DNA of 64,000 nucleotides, taken from positions 1-64,000 of the forward strand of contig JAPLDK010000076.1 in the NCBI GenBank assembly GCA_026391775.1, written 5' to 3'. Positions 49,744 through 59,483 of the stretch are shown in pieces (the first letter of the stretch is position 1; each line of letters begins with the position of its first letter). Source of the DNA: Bacteroidota bacterium. GTDB taxonomy: Bacteria; Bacteroidota; Bacteroidia; Bacteroidales; FEN-979. A program made the translations under genes and the position numbers. The notes under the pieces are model-generated. The model made no database searches, was not told the origin of the DNA, and saw nothing but the letters and a program-made list of their open reading frames with translations.

Positions 49744-52218
49744 ATGAAAAGAGAGGAGTTTGTTTTATACAGGACGTTCCCGGCCGATGCTGTGACCAAC
49801 GGATGGAACAGCGGGATCGATATCTCGCATGTTGCATACGGAAGTAGCAGCTGGGCTGTCCTTATGGCAGAACAAACCGGTTTTACCGGTCAGAAGTATT
49901 TCCAGAGGAGCGAATTCCCGGTCAAGTCAATTGATGAAGGCTGGAAAGAGAACTATTATATAACAAATATAACATGGGGGGATTCCAACTGGGTGCTGAT
50001 CATGTCACAGGGATGCGGGTATACAGACCAGCAATGGAAATGCGGCAGCAAATTTCCCTCAAAGGATGTTGAAAAGGCACTTAAAGCGGGGTTTCATATT
50101 TCCTTTGTAACCTATGGGGAGAACCGTTGGGTCATAGTATTGTCGAAATCAGAAAAAACCTATGAGCAACGCTGGGAGATGTCGAAGGACTTTCCTGAGA
50201 AAGCCATTGAGGAATACTGGGACAAGGGTTATATTATAACTTCCCTGGCGTATGGGGACCAGAAATGGCTACTTGTCGTTTCCAAGAAAACCGATATCCT
50301 TTACCAGTCATGGGCTTACAGAAGCACTTTCCCTGAGCAGGAAATATCGGAAAAAAGGAAAGAAGGCTATTGGGTTTCCAGCCTTACCTTTGGTAATTGT
50401 TTTTGGGTTGTGGTCATGTCGATGACGGAAGAGGAATACCAGAGACAGACTGCCCAAAAGCCGCAGGAGCCCAGGAAGAAACCAAAACCACAACGAAAAA
50501 AGGAAGAAAACCCCGCAGAATCATCCGACACTTCAGCCCCTGATGAAGTCAAGTTTGAGCTTGCAATGGGGGAACTAAAAAAGCTCACCGGACTGACAAA
50601 GGTCAAGGAAGAGATTGATGCTCTGATGAAGTATATTAAAATTGAGCAAAAACGTCAGAAAGAAGGGCTTTCAGCCAATCCGGTTTCTTTGCATTCAGTC
50701 TTCAGCGGACCGCCGGGAACAGGAAAGACCACCGTTGCCAGGCTTCTGGGAAGAATATATTATGCCCTGGGCCTGCTTAAAAGCGGCCATGTTGTGGAAG
50801 TCGATCGCTCGGGACTGGCAGCCGAATATGTAGGCCAGACTGCCGTAAAAACCAACAAGGCTATCGATTCGGCCCTGGATGGCATTTTATTTATTGATGA
50901 AGCCTATGCTCTTGCTTCAGACCTGAAAGGCGGCTACGGTCAGGAAGCAATAGACACCCTGGTTAAACGGATGGAGGATGACCGGGGGCGGCTCATCGTC
51001 ATTGTAGCCGGATACCCGAAGGAAATGCAGGATTTCATCACTTCAAACACCGGACTCCAGTCGAGGTTCAACCAGTATTTCACTTTCCAGGATTATAAGG
51101 CGGATGAGCTGCTGGATATCTTTAAAAAGACTGCCGCTGAACGCAATCTTACACTGAGCCCGGAAGCGGAAGCAAAATGCGGGCGTTATTTTGCCTTCCT
51201 TTATACTTCCCGTACAAAGACATTCGGCAATGCAAGAGCCATAAGGAATTTCTTTGAAGAGCTTATCAGGGTTCAGGCAATACGGTTATCGGCCCTCGAC
51301 AATCCCGGGAATGATGAACTTCAGACCATAACGGTGGCTGATATTGAAGAAGCTGTCAAGGATGTGTTTACAGATGACAAAGAAGAGACCCTTGAACAGA
51401 TCATGGGCGAGCTTTCCGGAATGATAGGCCTCAGTAACATTAAGGAAGAGATCGTCAAGCTTGCAAACTATATCAAAGTCGAAAAACTGAGAAAATCAAG
51501 GGGATTACAAACAACACCCCTGGTGCTACACTCGCTTTTTCTGGGCGCCCCCGGTACGGGTAAAACCACTGTTGCAAGGATTTTCGGGAGGGTTTATAAA
51601 TCCATGGGGATCCTTGCCAAGGGACATGTTGTTGAAGTTACCAGGGCTGACCTGGTTGCACAGTATGTCGGTCAAACTGCCCCTAAGACGGATAAGGTGA
51701 TCGATTCGGCCATCAATGGAATTCTCTTTGTGGATGAAGCGTATATGCTTACAAGGGGAGGAGAAAATGATTTCGGGCAGGAAGCCATCGACACACTTCT
51801 TAAAAGGATGGAAGACGAGCGTGATAAGCTGATCGTCATCCTGGCAGGCTATACCAACCTGATGAAAAAAGTTGTGGATTCAAACCCAGGCCTTGCTTCA
51901 CGGTTTACCCGGTCCTTTACGTTCCCCAATTACCTTGTGAATGAACTCTTTGAGATATTCAAGTATAACTGCAGGAAGAAAGGCTATCTCATTTCAGACG
52001 ACGCCCTTGAGCCTATCAATACGTATTTCGCTAACTGCGAGGAAAGAACATCGGCTTCTTTCGGCAATGCAAGGTTTGTAAGGAACCTGTTTGAAAAAAC
52101 CCTTCAGGAGCTTTCGGCCAGACTGGCTTCCGTTGATAATCCTGAAACCGCAGAACTGACTACCATAAGAAAGGAAGATTTCCTGCATGCCATCAGCATA
52201 CAGAAACAATCAAATTAA
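49744..52218 (+). CDS. Five-repeat sensor-like domain fused to two CbbX-type AAA+ ATPases
   Basis: 824 residues, no signal peptide. Residues about 5-235 hold five repeats of about 46 residues, each with FP...GW or GY, a Y/W-I-S/T pattern, YG/WG, and a W-VVMS or W-LVVS strand (for example KENYYITNITWGDSNWVLIM). A Pro/Lys/Glu linker (236-268) leads to AAA 1 with Walker A GPPGTGKT (322-329) and Walker B ILFIDEAY, and AAA 2 with Walker A GAPGTGKT (601-608) and ILFVDEAY. Both AAA modules carry the CbbX/SpoVK/EccA pattern VEVDRSGL / VEVTRADL, AEYVGQTA / AQYVGQTA and QEAIDTLxKRMED. CbbX-like ATPases remodel partner proteins. The partners here are probably the membrane proteins encoded just upstream. 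Confidence 0.9.
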   Translation: MKREEFVLYRTFPADAVTNGWNSGIDISHVAYGSSSWAVLMAEQTGFTGQKYFQRSEFPVKSIDEGWKENYYITNITWGDSNWVLIMSQGCGYTDQQWKCGSKFPSKDVEKALKAGFHISFVTYGENRWVIVLSKSEKTYEQRWEMSKDFPEKAIEEYWDKGYIITSLAYGDQKWLLVVSKKTDILYQSWAYRSTFPEQEISEKRKEGYWVSSLTFGNCFWVVVMSMTEEEYQRQTAQKPQEPRKKPKPQRKKEENPAESSDTSAPDEVKFELAMGELKKLTGLTKVKEEIDALMKYIKIEQKRQKEGLSANPVSLHSVFSGPPGTGKTTVARLLGRIYYALGLLKSGHVVEVDRSGLAAEYVGQTAVKTNKAIDSALDGILFIDEAYALASDLKGGYGQEAIDTLVKRMEDDRGRLIVIVAGYPKEMQDFITSNTGLQSRFNQYFTFQDYKADELLDIFKKTAAERNLTLSPEAEAKCGRYFAFLYTSRTKTFGNARAIRNFFEELIRVQAIRLSALDNPGNDELQTITVADIEEAVKDVFTDDKEETLEQIMGELSGMIGLSNIKEEIVKLANYIKVEKLRKSRGLQTTPLVLHSLFLGAPGTGKTTVARIFGRVYKSMGILAKGHVVEVTRADLVAQYVGQTAPKTDKVIDSAINGILFVDEAYMLTRGGENDFGQEAIDTLLKRMEDERDKLIVILAGYTNLMKKVVDSNPGLASRFTRSFTFPNYLVNELFEIFKYNCRKKGYLISDDALEPINTYFANCEERTSASFGNARFVRNLFEKTLQELSARLASVDNPETAELTTIRKEDFLHAISIQKQSN

Positions 52219-52241
52219 ATAAAACCAAAGATTATGAAAGC

Positions 52242-52481
52242 ATGGACCAGCTGGTTTCGAAGGATAAAGCCCTGAGTGAAGGACGTGCCCAGCTGGCTGC
52301 TTCTGTAAGCACATTGCTAAAAGAAGTCAATGATAATTATGTGAAGCAGAGTGAAGTCAATAACAAAGAGATTTTGTATGAGCGCTATGAGAAGCTGAGC
52401 CTGAGGGTCTCCAGCTTGCTGTACCAAATCAAATTTTTTACAGGAACAGGTCGATCAATGGATAGAAATCAGTTTCTTTAA
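52242..52481 (+). CDS. Small coiled-coil protein, last gene of AAA+ cassette
   Basis: 79 residues, 23 bases after the AAA+ gene. Mostly helical and heptad-like (KALSEGRAQLAASVSTLLKE and ILYERYEKLSLRVSSLLYQI). Its last 14 codons overlap the convergent alcohol dehydrogenase gene. The reading frame and composition look natural, but the overlap and the weak ribosome site leave doubt. Confidence 0.5.
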   Translation: MDQLVSKDKALSEGRAQLAASVSTLLKEVNDNYVKQSEVNNKEILYERYEKLSLRVSSLLYQIKFFTGTGRSMDRNQFL

Positions 52482-53580
52482 GTTTCATGGTACCGCCGTT
52501 AACCTTGTTGACGGCCATATTTTCGTATATAGACTGCCGTACATCGCCTTTAATACCGGCTTCGGAAAGACGGATGGGGCATTTGATGGACCTGAAGAAC
52601 TCCTCGATTTTCAGAATAGATTCATCTGCTGAGAGCTGTGAATCGAAAAGGGCAGATCCGAGCTGGGAGATCCGTATGGGGATCTGGTTTTTGAAATACT
52701 TCAGCCATGCTGGGTAAACGATAGTAAGTGAAGCGCCATGGGGGACTCTATACAGGAATGAAAGGCAATGACCGATGCTGTGCACACCCCATTCACCTCC
52801 GGCTCTGCCGTACATGGTCATGCCATTGAGGGCCATGGTTGCGGAAAACATGATCTTTTCCCGTAATTTGTAATTCTGCAAGTCGTTCAGAAGTGCAGGC
52901 CCGTTTGCCATGGCTTCTTTTACAATGGAGACCACAAACCTGTCGGTGAGGCTGGTATCGCCAATACCGAACCACGCTTCAAAACAGTGGGCGATAAGGT
53001 CGGCAATGCCATAGGCGGTGTAATCGGCGGGCACGGTCAAAGTTAATGATGGATCCAGGAAGGAATGTTTGGGAAAGGTAAGAGGGGAGCCAAAGGCCCA
53101 TTTTTGCCGGGTTGCGGTATTGGTGATAACAGCGAAGGGATTCATTTCAGAACCTGTGGCAGCAAGTGTCAGAACGGCCACAATAGGTACTGCCAATTTG
53201 GGTTTAGCGTTGCCATCTAGGAAGTTCCAGCCTGTATGCTGCACGGGGATTGTGGCAGCAATGACTTTGGCCGAATCAATAACACTTCCCCCACCAACAG
53301 CAAGGATTACATCAACTTTATTGGCCCGGCCGGTTGCTGCTGCCATATCCACATCTTCAATCAGGGGATTTGATTTGATGCCTTCATATTCGCAAACTTC
53401 AAGCCCTGCCTGCGACAGATAAGACCGGATCTGATCATAGAGGCCGCTCGTTTTTATTGAGCCCTTCCCGTAAATAAACAGCACCCGGGTTCCATATTCT
53501 TTTAAGGTACTGCTCAGGGCCGTCAGGATATTCCTGCCGAAATGCAGGACTGTCGGATTATATGCAGTAAAATTTTCCAT
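52438..53580 (-). CDS. Iron-dependent alcohol dehydrogenase (butanol dehydrogenase type)
   Basis: 380 residues. NAD(P)-binding pattern ILAVGGGSVIDSAKVIA, and metal ligands Asp and His in GIADLIAHCFEAWF, His in GEWGVHSIGHCLSF and His in RVPHGASLTIVYPAW. This is the YqhD/BdhA subgroup, which reduces aldehydes with NAD(P)H. It could finish the two-step conversion acyl-CoA to alcohol begun by the aldehyde dehydrogenase at 39760-41193. Confidence 0.93.
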   Translation of the reverse strand: MENFTAYNPTVLHFGRNILTALSSTLKEYGTRVLFIYGKGSIKTSGLYDQIRSYLSQAGLEVCEYEGIKSNPLIEDVDMAAATGRANKVDVILAVGGGSVIDSAKVIAATIPVQHTGWNFLDGNAKPKLAVPIVAVLTLAATGSEMNPFAVITNTATRQKWAFGSPLTFPKHSFLDPSLTLTVPADYTAYGIADLIAHCFEAWFGIGDTSLTDRFVVSIVKEAMANGPALLNDLQNYKLREKIMFSATMALNGMTMYGRAGGEWGVHSIGHCLSFLYRVPHGASLTIVYPAWLKYFKNQIPIRISQLGSALFDSQLSADESILKIEEFFRSIKCPIRLSEAGIKGDVRQSIYENMAVNKVNGGTMKLKETDFYPLIDLFL

Positions 53581-53630
53581 TTTGTTAATTGTTGTTGAAA
53601 GCTAGTTTTTCAAAATTAATCAGATTAGTG

Positions 53631-53638
53631 TTACTTTG
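53631..53638 (+). promoter_or_regulatory. -7-like element for the START-domain gene
   Basis: TTACTTTG differs from TAnnTTTG only in its second base. It sets the expected start of transcription near 53645, which favours start codons downstream of this point for the following gene. Confidence 0.35.
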
Positions 53639-53681
53639 CAAAAAAAATAGCAATTTGATAAGATCACTGTATCTGCTGCTT

Positions 53682-54308
53682 GTGAAGGTAAAACCCTCAT
53701 CCCTGATCAGGTTCCTGATGGTTGCCATGATGATCCTGATTTATTCTTCCTTGTGTTCCCAAACATGGAATTTCATTAAGGAAAAGGACGGGATTAAGAT
53801 CTATACAAGGACACCGGATCATTCTGCTTTTAAGTGTTTTAAAGGCGAAACCGTATTTCACACCACTATGGAGAAACTCAGTATGTATATCGGGAATGTG
53901 GAAAATGTGGACTGGTGGGATAAAAATGTGAGGGAGATAAAAGTACTTTACTCCGAACCGGATAAACTCATAAAGTATTATCTCGTTTACGACGTGCCCT
54001 GGCCATTGAACGACCGGGACCTATGTGTTGAAGCGAAGATCACAGTCGACCCCGTTACAGGAGAAAAGGTCGTATCGGCCAAGCCGTTGCTTGACGTTGT
54101 TCCCGAACGGGAAGGTATTGTCAGGATCAGGAACTACTGGCAGAAATGGACACTGAAACCGATTGGGAAAAATAATATTCAGGCTGTACTTGAAGGCTTT
54201 GTCGATCCAGGTGGAAATGTGCCTTCCTGGTTGTACAATATGGTTATTGTTGACACACCCCTGAAAGTGATGAGAGGGATTAAGGTACTTGTAGAAGAAA
54301 AGAATTAA
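53682..54308 (+). CDS. Secreted START-domain (lipid-binding fold) protein
   Basis: About 208 residues from the GTG at 53682; other options are TTG 53655 and ATG 53718. The GTG start gives a proper signal peptide (KVKPSSLIRFLMVAMM, then ILIYSSLCSQ). The mature part is a START/polyketide-cyclase-like fold: KDGIKIYTRTPDHSAFKCFK, ENVDWWDKNVREIKVL, YDVPWPLNDRDLCVEAKI, and a long C-terminal helix (VDTPLKVMRGIKVLVEE). Such proteins bind lipids or other hydrophobic ligands. It is divergent from the alcohol dehydrogenase; its end overlaps the next gene tail to tail by four bases. Confidence 0.82.
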   Translation: MKVKPSSLIRFLMVAMMILIYSSLCSQTWNFIKEKDGIKIYTRTPDHSAFKCFKGETVFHTTMEKLSMYIGNVENVDWWDKNVREIKVLYSEPDKLIKYYLVYDVPWPLNDRDLCVEAKITVDPVTGEKVVSAKPLLDVVPEREGIVRIRNYWQKWTLKPIGKNNIQAVLEGFVDPGGNVPSWLYNMVIVDTPLKVMRGIKVLVEEKN

Positions 54309-55585
54309 GGTTTCGTCAGCGTATACATCTGCTCAACTTCAATGCCGGTAAGGGAGGAATGAAAAATCCTTACCTCATCCAGCCATCCCCTGAAATGATT
54401 TGCATAAGGCGAATAGTAATTGCCCCATGATGTGCCCGAATATGCAGTAGAACCTGTGGAATGGAAAAATCCCATGGCAAAGATATTCACCTGGCCTGGG
54501 GTACTGCCCCCGTATTTCATACCTGTTATATTTCTTGCAGGATCACCGATTGGCCACTGGTTGAAATCCTGCTGCTTCATCATGACCCCGTTAATATACA
54601 GGGTCCCTATTTTAGAGGCACTGTTAAAAGTGCATGTAATAAAAGCCCATTTATCCTTAAGCAGGCCGGGGACGCCTCCTGTTGTTGTCAGGTCAGCACA
54701 GTACGTCCAGCCGGGTAATCCTCCGTTTGCCCCTGTTTTCCCGTCACCGGCAAATGAGAGGTCTTCTGAGACCGTTATGCCGTCGGGAAGCGCATAAGAG
54801 CCAACCATTTTACATGAACTGTAATCCGCGGCAATTTCGAATTCAAACCCTTTATAATCAGCAACTCCAAGAACAAGTTGTCCTTTCGGGTTACCTGCAG
54901 AATCTATCTGGTATTGTGAATTTGCCTTTGCCCAGAAGGAAAGGGAAAAATCGTTTGTGCTGACAAGACTATCCCCGTTGGCAACCTGGATGATTGTAGA
55001 GGTCCCGTTAAACACTGCGCATTGTCCGAGAGATTTCCTGAAGGATATTGCATAATTCAGGTCGTTCACTGAATTAACTGTATAATTTCCCTGCTGATCG
55101 TAGGTGTTATTTTCAAAATTCCAGTAAGCCACCAGGCCCGGGGGACCAAAACTGCCGATAGTTGTAAAAGCCCTCCACAGATAGGTAAGCTGAAGACCGT
55201 CGGTTGACCGTATACCCGTAAAGGTCAGTTCATAATAGATACCGTTACCAAGGTCATTTTTCGGGAGCAGTGTGATTGTGTTGCCCGAAACCGTGGTGGT
55301 CATGTCGACATATGTGGAATCGAACAGCCGAAATAGTTTAATATTGCTGGTTGTAGCGCTCGCCGGATCAATATTCGAACTCAGTACACCGATAATTGTG
55401 GCATTTGATGGTACAGTCTTGGGGCTTACGATCCCGAGGCCTACGCCTCCGGCGTTCAGCGAATTAAAATATAAAGTAGGAGGATCGCTTGATTTGGAAC
55501 ATCCAAGCACTCCCAATAAGAGGACAAGGCTTATTAAACTTGAAAATCGTAGCACGTTGAGGTAGTTTATAATCATTGAAATCAA
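54305..55585 (-). CDS. Surface lipoprotein with SbsA-type Ig and LamG domains
   Basis: 426 residues. Lipobox LGVLGC (about residue 29), then SKSSDPP. Residues about 45-145 form a Big_5/SbsA Ig-like domain (VPSNATIIGVLSSNIDPA, NGIYYELTFTGIRSTDGLQL), and about 155-420 a LamG/concanavalin-like domain (GLVAYWNFENNTYDQQGNYT, FSLSFWAKANSQYQ, WAFITCTFNSASKIGTLYIN, FRGWLDEVRIFHSSLTGIEV). It probably binds carbohydrate at the cell surface. Not linked to a SusCD-type locus in this window. Confidence 0.85.
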   Translation of the reverse strand: MISMIINYLNVLRFSSLISLVLLLGVLGCSKSSDPPTLYFNSLNAGGVGLGIVSPKTVPSNATIIGVLSSNIDPASATTSNIKLFRLFDSTYVDMTTTVSGNTITLLPKNDLGNGIYYELTFTGIRSTDGLQLTYLWRAFTTIGSFGPPGLVAYWNFENNTYDQQGNYTVNSVNDLNYAISFRKSLGQCAVFNGTSTIIQVANGDSLVSTNDFSLSFWAKANSQYQIDSAGNPKGQLVLGVADYKGFEFEIAADYSSCKMVGSYALPDGITVSEDLSFAGDGKTGANGGLPGWTYCADLTTTGGVPGLLKDKWAFITCTFNSASKIGTLYINGVMMKQQDFNQWPIGDPARNITGMKYGGSTPGQVNIFAMGFFHSTGSTAYSGTSWGNYYSPYANHFRGWLDEVRIFHSSLTGIEVEQMYTLTKP

Positions 55586-55784
55586 CGGTAAAGGTAGGTA
55601 TTTATTTCAAAATCATTAAGGAACATATAGCTAAACGAAAAACTGTTAGCCCCGATAAAGATGAGGACCTGGACGACTGAAGAAAGAATATTTCACAATC
55701 TTACCGGAAATTCCTATCTTTACCATATGTATTTACTGAAATCTGTATTGATTCACCATCCAGATGGGTTAAATTCAGGTGATC

Positions 55785-56348
55785 ATGCGGAAAAACATTT
55801 TATGTATGAAGATAAAGGCCGGAAAGTTTAAAAAACCGGGTAAAACGGTTAAAGAGATGACCATTGCAGCCGGCAATGCCATGAAAAATGGATTTTATAC
55901 CGAGGCCATATGGATCCTTTCGGGGATTATGGAAGCCAGGCTGAAGAAGCTTATTTTAATCACTGAAATTAAAAACCCTGGAGCTGCTACCGGGCTTGAA
56001 CAGCATTTAAAACGGATTAAACTTCTGCAAACAAGGGAAGTGTATTCCACATTAAAAACCCATTTCCCTACTTCACTTATCTCCTCTTTGCGTGAGTGGA
56101 AAAACAACCGCAACATAATGATGAAAGACATGCTTGAAATGCATGTTTCATGGGAAAGAAAAGAACGCATGGCCAAACAGGGAATTTCACTCCTGAAATC
56201 ACTCAACAAGGTATACAAACATTACAGGCTTGCTGTTAATGCACCCATTAATGGCGAATCCCTGAAACAGGAAGTCCCGCTTCCTGTTGAGCAGGTCAAA
56301 CTAACCGGCAAGGAGGCCCCTGTTAAACCCGGTTCTCCGGCAGATTAA
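55785..56348 (+). CDS. Basic helical protein of unknown function
   Basis: 187 residues from the ATG at 55785 (ATG 55806, MKIKAGKF, is also possible). All-helical, strongly basic, no membrane segment; the core (AAGNAMKNGFYTEAIWILSG, IMEARLKKLILITE) is vaguely HEPN-like but I cannot name a family. The last 35 residues are Pro/Lys-rich and probably disordered. It precedes the CHAD gene by six bases, so it belongs to the CHAD-CopA run. Confidence 0.7.
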   Translation: MRKNILCMKIKAGKFKKPGKTVKEMTIAAGNAMKNGFYTEAIWILSGIMEARLKKLILITEIKNPGAATGLEQHLKRIKLLQTREVYSTLKTHFPTSLISSLREWKNNRNIMMKDMLEMHVSWERKERMAKQGISLLKSLNKVYKHYRLAVNAPINGESLKQEVPLPVEQVKLTGKEAPVKPGSPAD

Positions 56349-56354
56349 TTTTTT

Positions 56355-57209
56355 ATGACTTCCTCAAAGGTTCGCGAATTTTACTGGAGATTTTTCAAGA
56401 AAAGAATTACTTCTTTTCTGGCCAATCTGTACCGTGCAAGCATCACCGGAGATGAGAGAGACATCCACAGGACCCGCGTTGACATGAAAAACATCTATGC
56501 CATCCTGGAAATGTTCGAAATGCTTAATCCTGAAAAGTTCAATCCTGAAAATTTCGAAGTATTCAAAGCCTTGTTCAGTTTCTCGGGAAAGATCAGGGAG
56601 TTGCAGGTCAACCAGCTGGTTATTGAAAAAAATGGTCCCGAGACTGTAGGGATGTCTTTCTTTATCAAGTACCTCAGGTCCAGGGAAAATAAGCTTTCCA
56701 AACAGTTTATATCAGTGGTTCAGCAGTTTGATGAAAAGAAACTAAAAAAGTCTGAGCGTTCAATGAAGAAATTATGCCAGGAAATCAAGGTTAAGACCCT
56801 GAGGGCCAGGTCGGAGAAATTTATTGTAAAGAAGGCGAAAAAGATAAGCCTGTTGCGTAATTATCCATCCAATCCCGATAATATCCACGGGATACGGAAA
56901 CATCTTAAAGCGATGGTAACTATTCTTACACTGGTTTCCATGGTCTTCATGGACGAAAAGCAGGACGCTATTTTACGAAGACTGAATCAGACTGAAATGC
57001 TGATTGGCAACTGGCATGACAACCAGGTGCTGATCGAATATATTGACCAGTTCCTTCTGAAAACCAAAAAGGTAAGCCGGGAATATCAACTTCAATTGCA
57101 GGTTTTGAGAAATAAAATCATGAAAAGCAATCAGGAACTGTTACAATCGTTATTCCCTAAAATTGAGGAGGTTCTTACTGTAATCTTCCCCTCATTGCCA
57201 TCCCGATGA
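56355..57209 (+). CDS. CHAD-domain protein
   Basis: 284 residues, helical, with many Lys, Arg and His. The CHAD pattern includes [20 protein letters not shown] near residues 36-55 and, in the second half, [19 protein letters not shown] and [22 protein letters not shown] domains bind inorganic polyphosphate. The stop overlaps the start of the copper ATPase gene (ATGA), so the two are co-translated. Polyphosphate is known to complex metals, which would make sense of this pairing. Confidence 0.88.
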   Translation: MTSSKVREFYWRFFKKRITSFLANLYRASITGDERDIHRTRVDMKNIYAILEMFEMLNPEKFNPENFEVFKALFSFSGKIRELQVNQLVIEKNGPETVGMSFFIKYLRSRENKLSKQFISVVQQFDEKKLKKSERSMKKLCQEIKVKTLRARSEKFIVKKAKKISLLRNYPSNPDNIHGIRKHLKAMVTILTLVSMVFMDEKQDAILRRLNQTEMLIGNWHDNQVLIEYIDQFLLKTKKVSREYQLQLQVLRNKIMKSNQELLQSLFPKIEEVLTVIFPSLPSR

Positions 57210-59434
57210 AAACCATAAAAGAAATTTATAAAGTTGAAGGCATGTCATGTACTGCCTGCGCTGCCAGTGTAAACAGCATGCTTTCATCTGTTGAAGGGGT
57301 TATTTCAGCAAATGTGAATTTTGCCAACCAAACGGTGCTGGTCGAGTTTGATCAGGAGAAGGCAAGCCTGAAGCAACTGGAAGATGCCGTTGCGAAGATC
57401 GGGTACGCTTTAATTACAGATAAAGCTGTGATGGCGGATGAGGAAGTGAGGGAGGCCCTGCGTCTTCGAAAAGCAAGGATAAATCTCCTGGCATCTTTCG
57501 CATTTGCCATTCCTGTTTTTATCATATCAATGTTTCTTCCAAACCTGCCTTACAGGAACTGGATCATGCTTGTATTGTCCTGTCCTGTCATGTTCTGGTT
57601 CGGAAGGGAGTTTTTCGTCATTGCATGGAAGCGTGCCAGGTACCTGACCACGAATATGGATACTCTGGTGGCAATGGGCAGCGGAACGGCTTTTTTATTC
57701 AGTCTTTACAATACCTTTTCCAATTCAACGACAGCTTCGATGGGCATGGAATCCCATATGTATTATGAAGCTGCAGTAGTGATCATTTCCTTTATACTTA
57801 TGGGGCGTTACCTTGAGGAGAGAGCCAGGTCCAAAACTTCCTCTGCAATCAGGAAACTGGTTAACCTTGGAGTTAAAACCGCCAGAGTTTTGCGTAACGG
57901 GGAAGAAAAGGAAGTTCTGATCTCAAAGGTAAGGATGGGTGATATTGTTGTTATACGGCCCGGGGAAAAGATCCCGGTTGACGGACGTGTTACCGAAGGT
58001 GAAAGCCTGGTTGATGAAGGTATGATCACTGGTGAAAGTGTCCCGGTCACGAAAAAGACAGGTGACCAGGTGATAGGCGCCACTCAGAACCAGACAGGGA
58101 GTCTGCTGATCCTGGCTGAGAAGATAGGAGAGCAGACCGTGCTGGCGCAGATCATCAGGCTGGTCCAGGAAGCCCAGGGGAGCAGGGCTCCTTTGCAAAA
58201 AACCGTGGACCGTATTGCCTCGGTCTTTGTGCCGATAGTTATACTTATTGCTCTTCTTACGTTTATAACATGGTTTGTATTCTTTCCGGGAATGGGTTTT
58301 TCCCATGCCATCACAACTGCAGTGAGTGTTCTGATTATCGCCTGCCCCTGTGCCCTGGGCCTTGCAACACCTACAGCCATTATTGTAGGGCTTGGAAAAG
58401 CTGCAGAGCATGGTATCCTTATCAAGGATGCACAAAGCCTTGAAGAATTCTGCAAACTTGACCTCCTGGTGCTTGACAAGACAGGTACCATCACATCGGG
58501 CAAACCCAGTGTTAGTGAGATCAGATGGGATGAAACCGAACCCATCGGACAGGAAACGAAAGTTGAAATTTCATCCGCTGTGGCCTCCATTGAATGGCGG
58601 TCGGAGCACCCTTACGCCCTGGCCCTTTCGGAGTTCTTCAGCCTGCCTCAAAATACTGATAATACGGTTGTAGGTTTCGAAAGTGAAACAGGCAAAGGGG
58701 TTTCAGGATTCTACGGTGGAATCCAGTATCATATTGGAAGCCCTACATATATTGCCGGCATAGGATGCACCGTCGGCGAAGAACTAACGGAATATCATCA
58801 ATTACTGAAGAAGCAGGCATTTTCGGTAGTCTTCATTGCACGCAACTATAGGGTTGTCGCCGTAGCTGCCATCAGCGACACAATTAAACCCGGCTCAGCC
58901 GGTGCAGTTAAAGAGCTTAAAAATATGGGGATAGAGATCCATATGCTTTCTGGCGACAGTGTTGCGATCAGCTCTCAGATCGCCGCCAAAGCAGGAATCG
59001 ACTATTTCAAGGCCGAAGCCTCTCCGATGGAAAAGTCAGAATATATTAGCGATAAGCGGAAATCAGGTCAAAAGGTCGGTATGGTCGGCGACGGGATCAA
59101 CGATTCCCCTGCTCTGGCTCTTGCTGATGTAGGGATCGCCATGGGTACAGGGACGGATATTGCCATAGAATCGGCTCGGATAATTCTGCTGAAAGGCGAC
59201 CTTGGAAAACTCGTGATGGCATTGAAGATCAGCAGGCAAACCGTACAAACCATCCGCCAGAATCTTTTTTGGGCATTTTTCTATAACGTTCTTAGCATCC
59301 CTATTGCGGCCGGTTTATTGTTCCCATTCACCGGATTTCTTCTCAACCCCATGATTGCCGGGGCCGCTATGGCCTTCTCATCGGTATCGGTCGTCAGTAA
59401 CAGCCTTCTTCTGAAAACCAGGAAAATTTCGTAG
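57206..59434 (+). CDS. copA: Copper-exporting P1B-type ATPase
   Basis: 742 residues. One N-terminal heavy metal domain with [14 protein letters not shown] (about 13-26), eight membrane helices, the actuator TGES motif ([11 protein letters not shown]), the transmembrane CPC motif [16 protein letters not shown], phosphorylation site [16 protein letters not shown], the HP motif in SEHPYALAL and hinge [20 protein letters not shown]. The pattern is the Cu(I)-type P1B-1 class. No CopY/CueR-type regulator lies next to it. Confidence 0.95.
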   Translation: MKTIKEIYKVEGMSCTACAASVNSMLSSVEGVISANVNFANQTVLVEFDQEKASLKQLEDAVAKIGYALITDKAVMADEEVREALRLRKARINLLASFAFAIPVFIISMFLPNLPYRNWIMLVLSCPVMFWFGREFFVIAWKRARYLTTNMDTLVAMGSGTAFLFSLYNTFSNSTTASMGMESHMYYEAAVVIISFILMGRYLEERARSKTSSAIRKLVNLGVKTARVLRNGEEKEVLISKVRMGDIVVIRPGEKIPVDGRVTEGESLVDEGMITGESVPVTKKTGDQVIGATQNQTGSLLILAEKIGEQTVLAQIIRLVQEAQGSRAPLQKTVDRIASVFVPIVILIALLTFITWFVFFPGMGFSHAITTAVSVLIIACPCALGLATPTAIIVGLGKAAEHGILIKDAQSLEEFCKLDLLVLDKTGTITSGKPSVSEIRWDETEPIGQETKVEISSAVASIEWRSEHPYALALSEFFSLPQNTDNTVVGFESETGKGVSGFYGGIQYHIGSPTYIAGIGCTVGEELTEYHQLLKKQAFSVVFIARNYRVVAVAAISDTIKPGSAGAVKELKNMGIEIHMLSGDSVAISSQIAAKAGIDYFKAEASPMEKSEYISDKRKSGQKVGMVGDGINDSPALALADVGIAMGTGTDIAIESARIILLKGDLGKLVMALKISRQTVQTIRQNLFWAFFYNVLSIPIAAGLLFPFTGFLLNPMIAGAAMAFSSVSVVSNSLLLKTRKIS

Positions 59435-59452
59435 GCTTTCGACGGTTTTTCT

Positions 59453-59460
59453 TACTTTTG
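59453..59460 (+). promoter_or_regulatory. -7 element for the TPR-PAS kinase
   Basis: TACTTTTG matches TAnnTTTG. It sets the start of transcription near 59467 and so rules against the upstream TTG (59463) in favour of ATG 59484. Confidence 0.5.
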
Positions 59461-59483
59461 AATTGTTAAGCTCGCTTTTCAGG

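Noticed and set aside
55727-55831. 34-codon ORF (MYLLKSVLIHHPDG start) before the basic helical protein
   Set aside because: It looks slightly like the start of an amidohydrolase but overlaps the next gene in another frame, has no continuation and no further support.
57923-58590. Long minus-strand frames antisense to copA
   Set aside because: They mirror the conserved P-type ATPase coding region and show no own domain or start signal.
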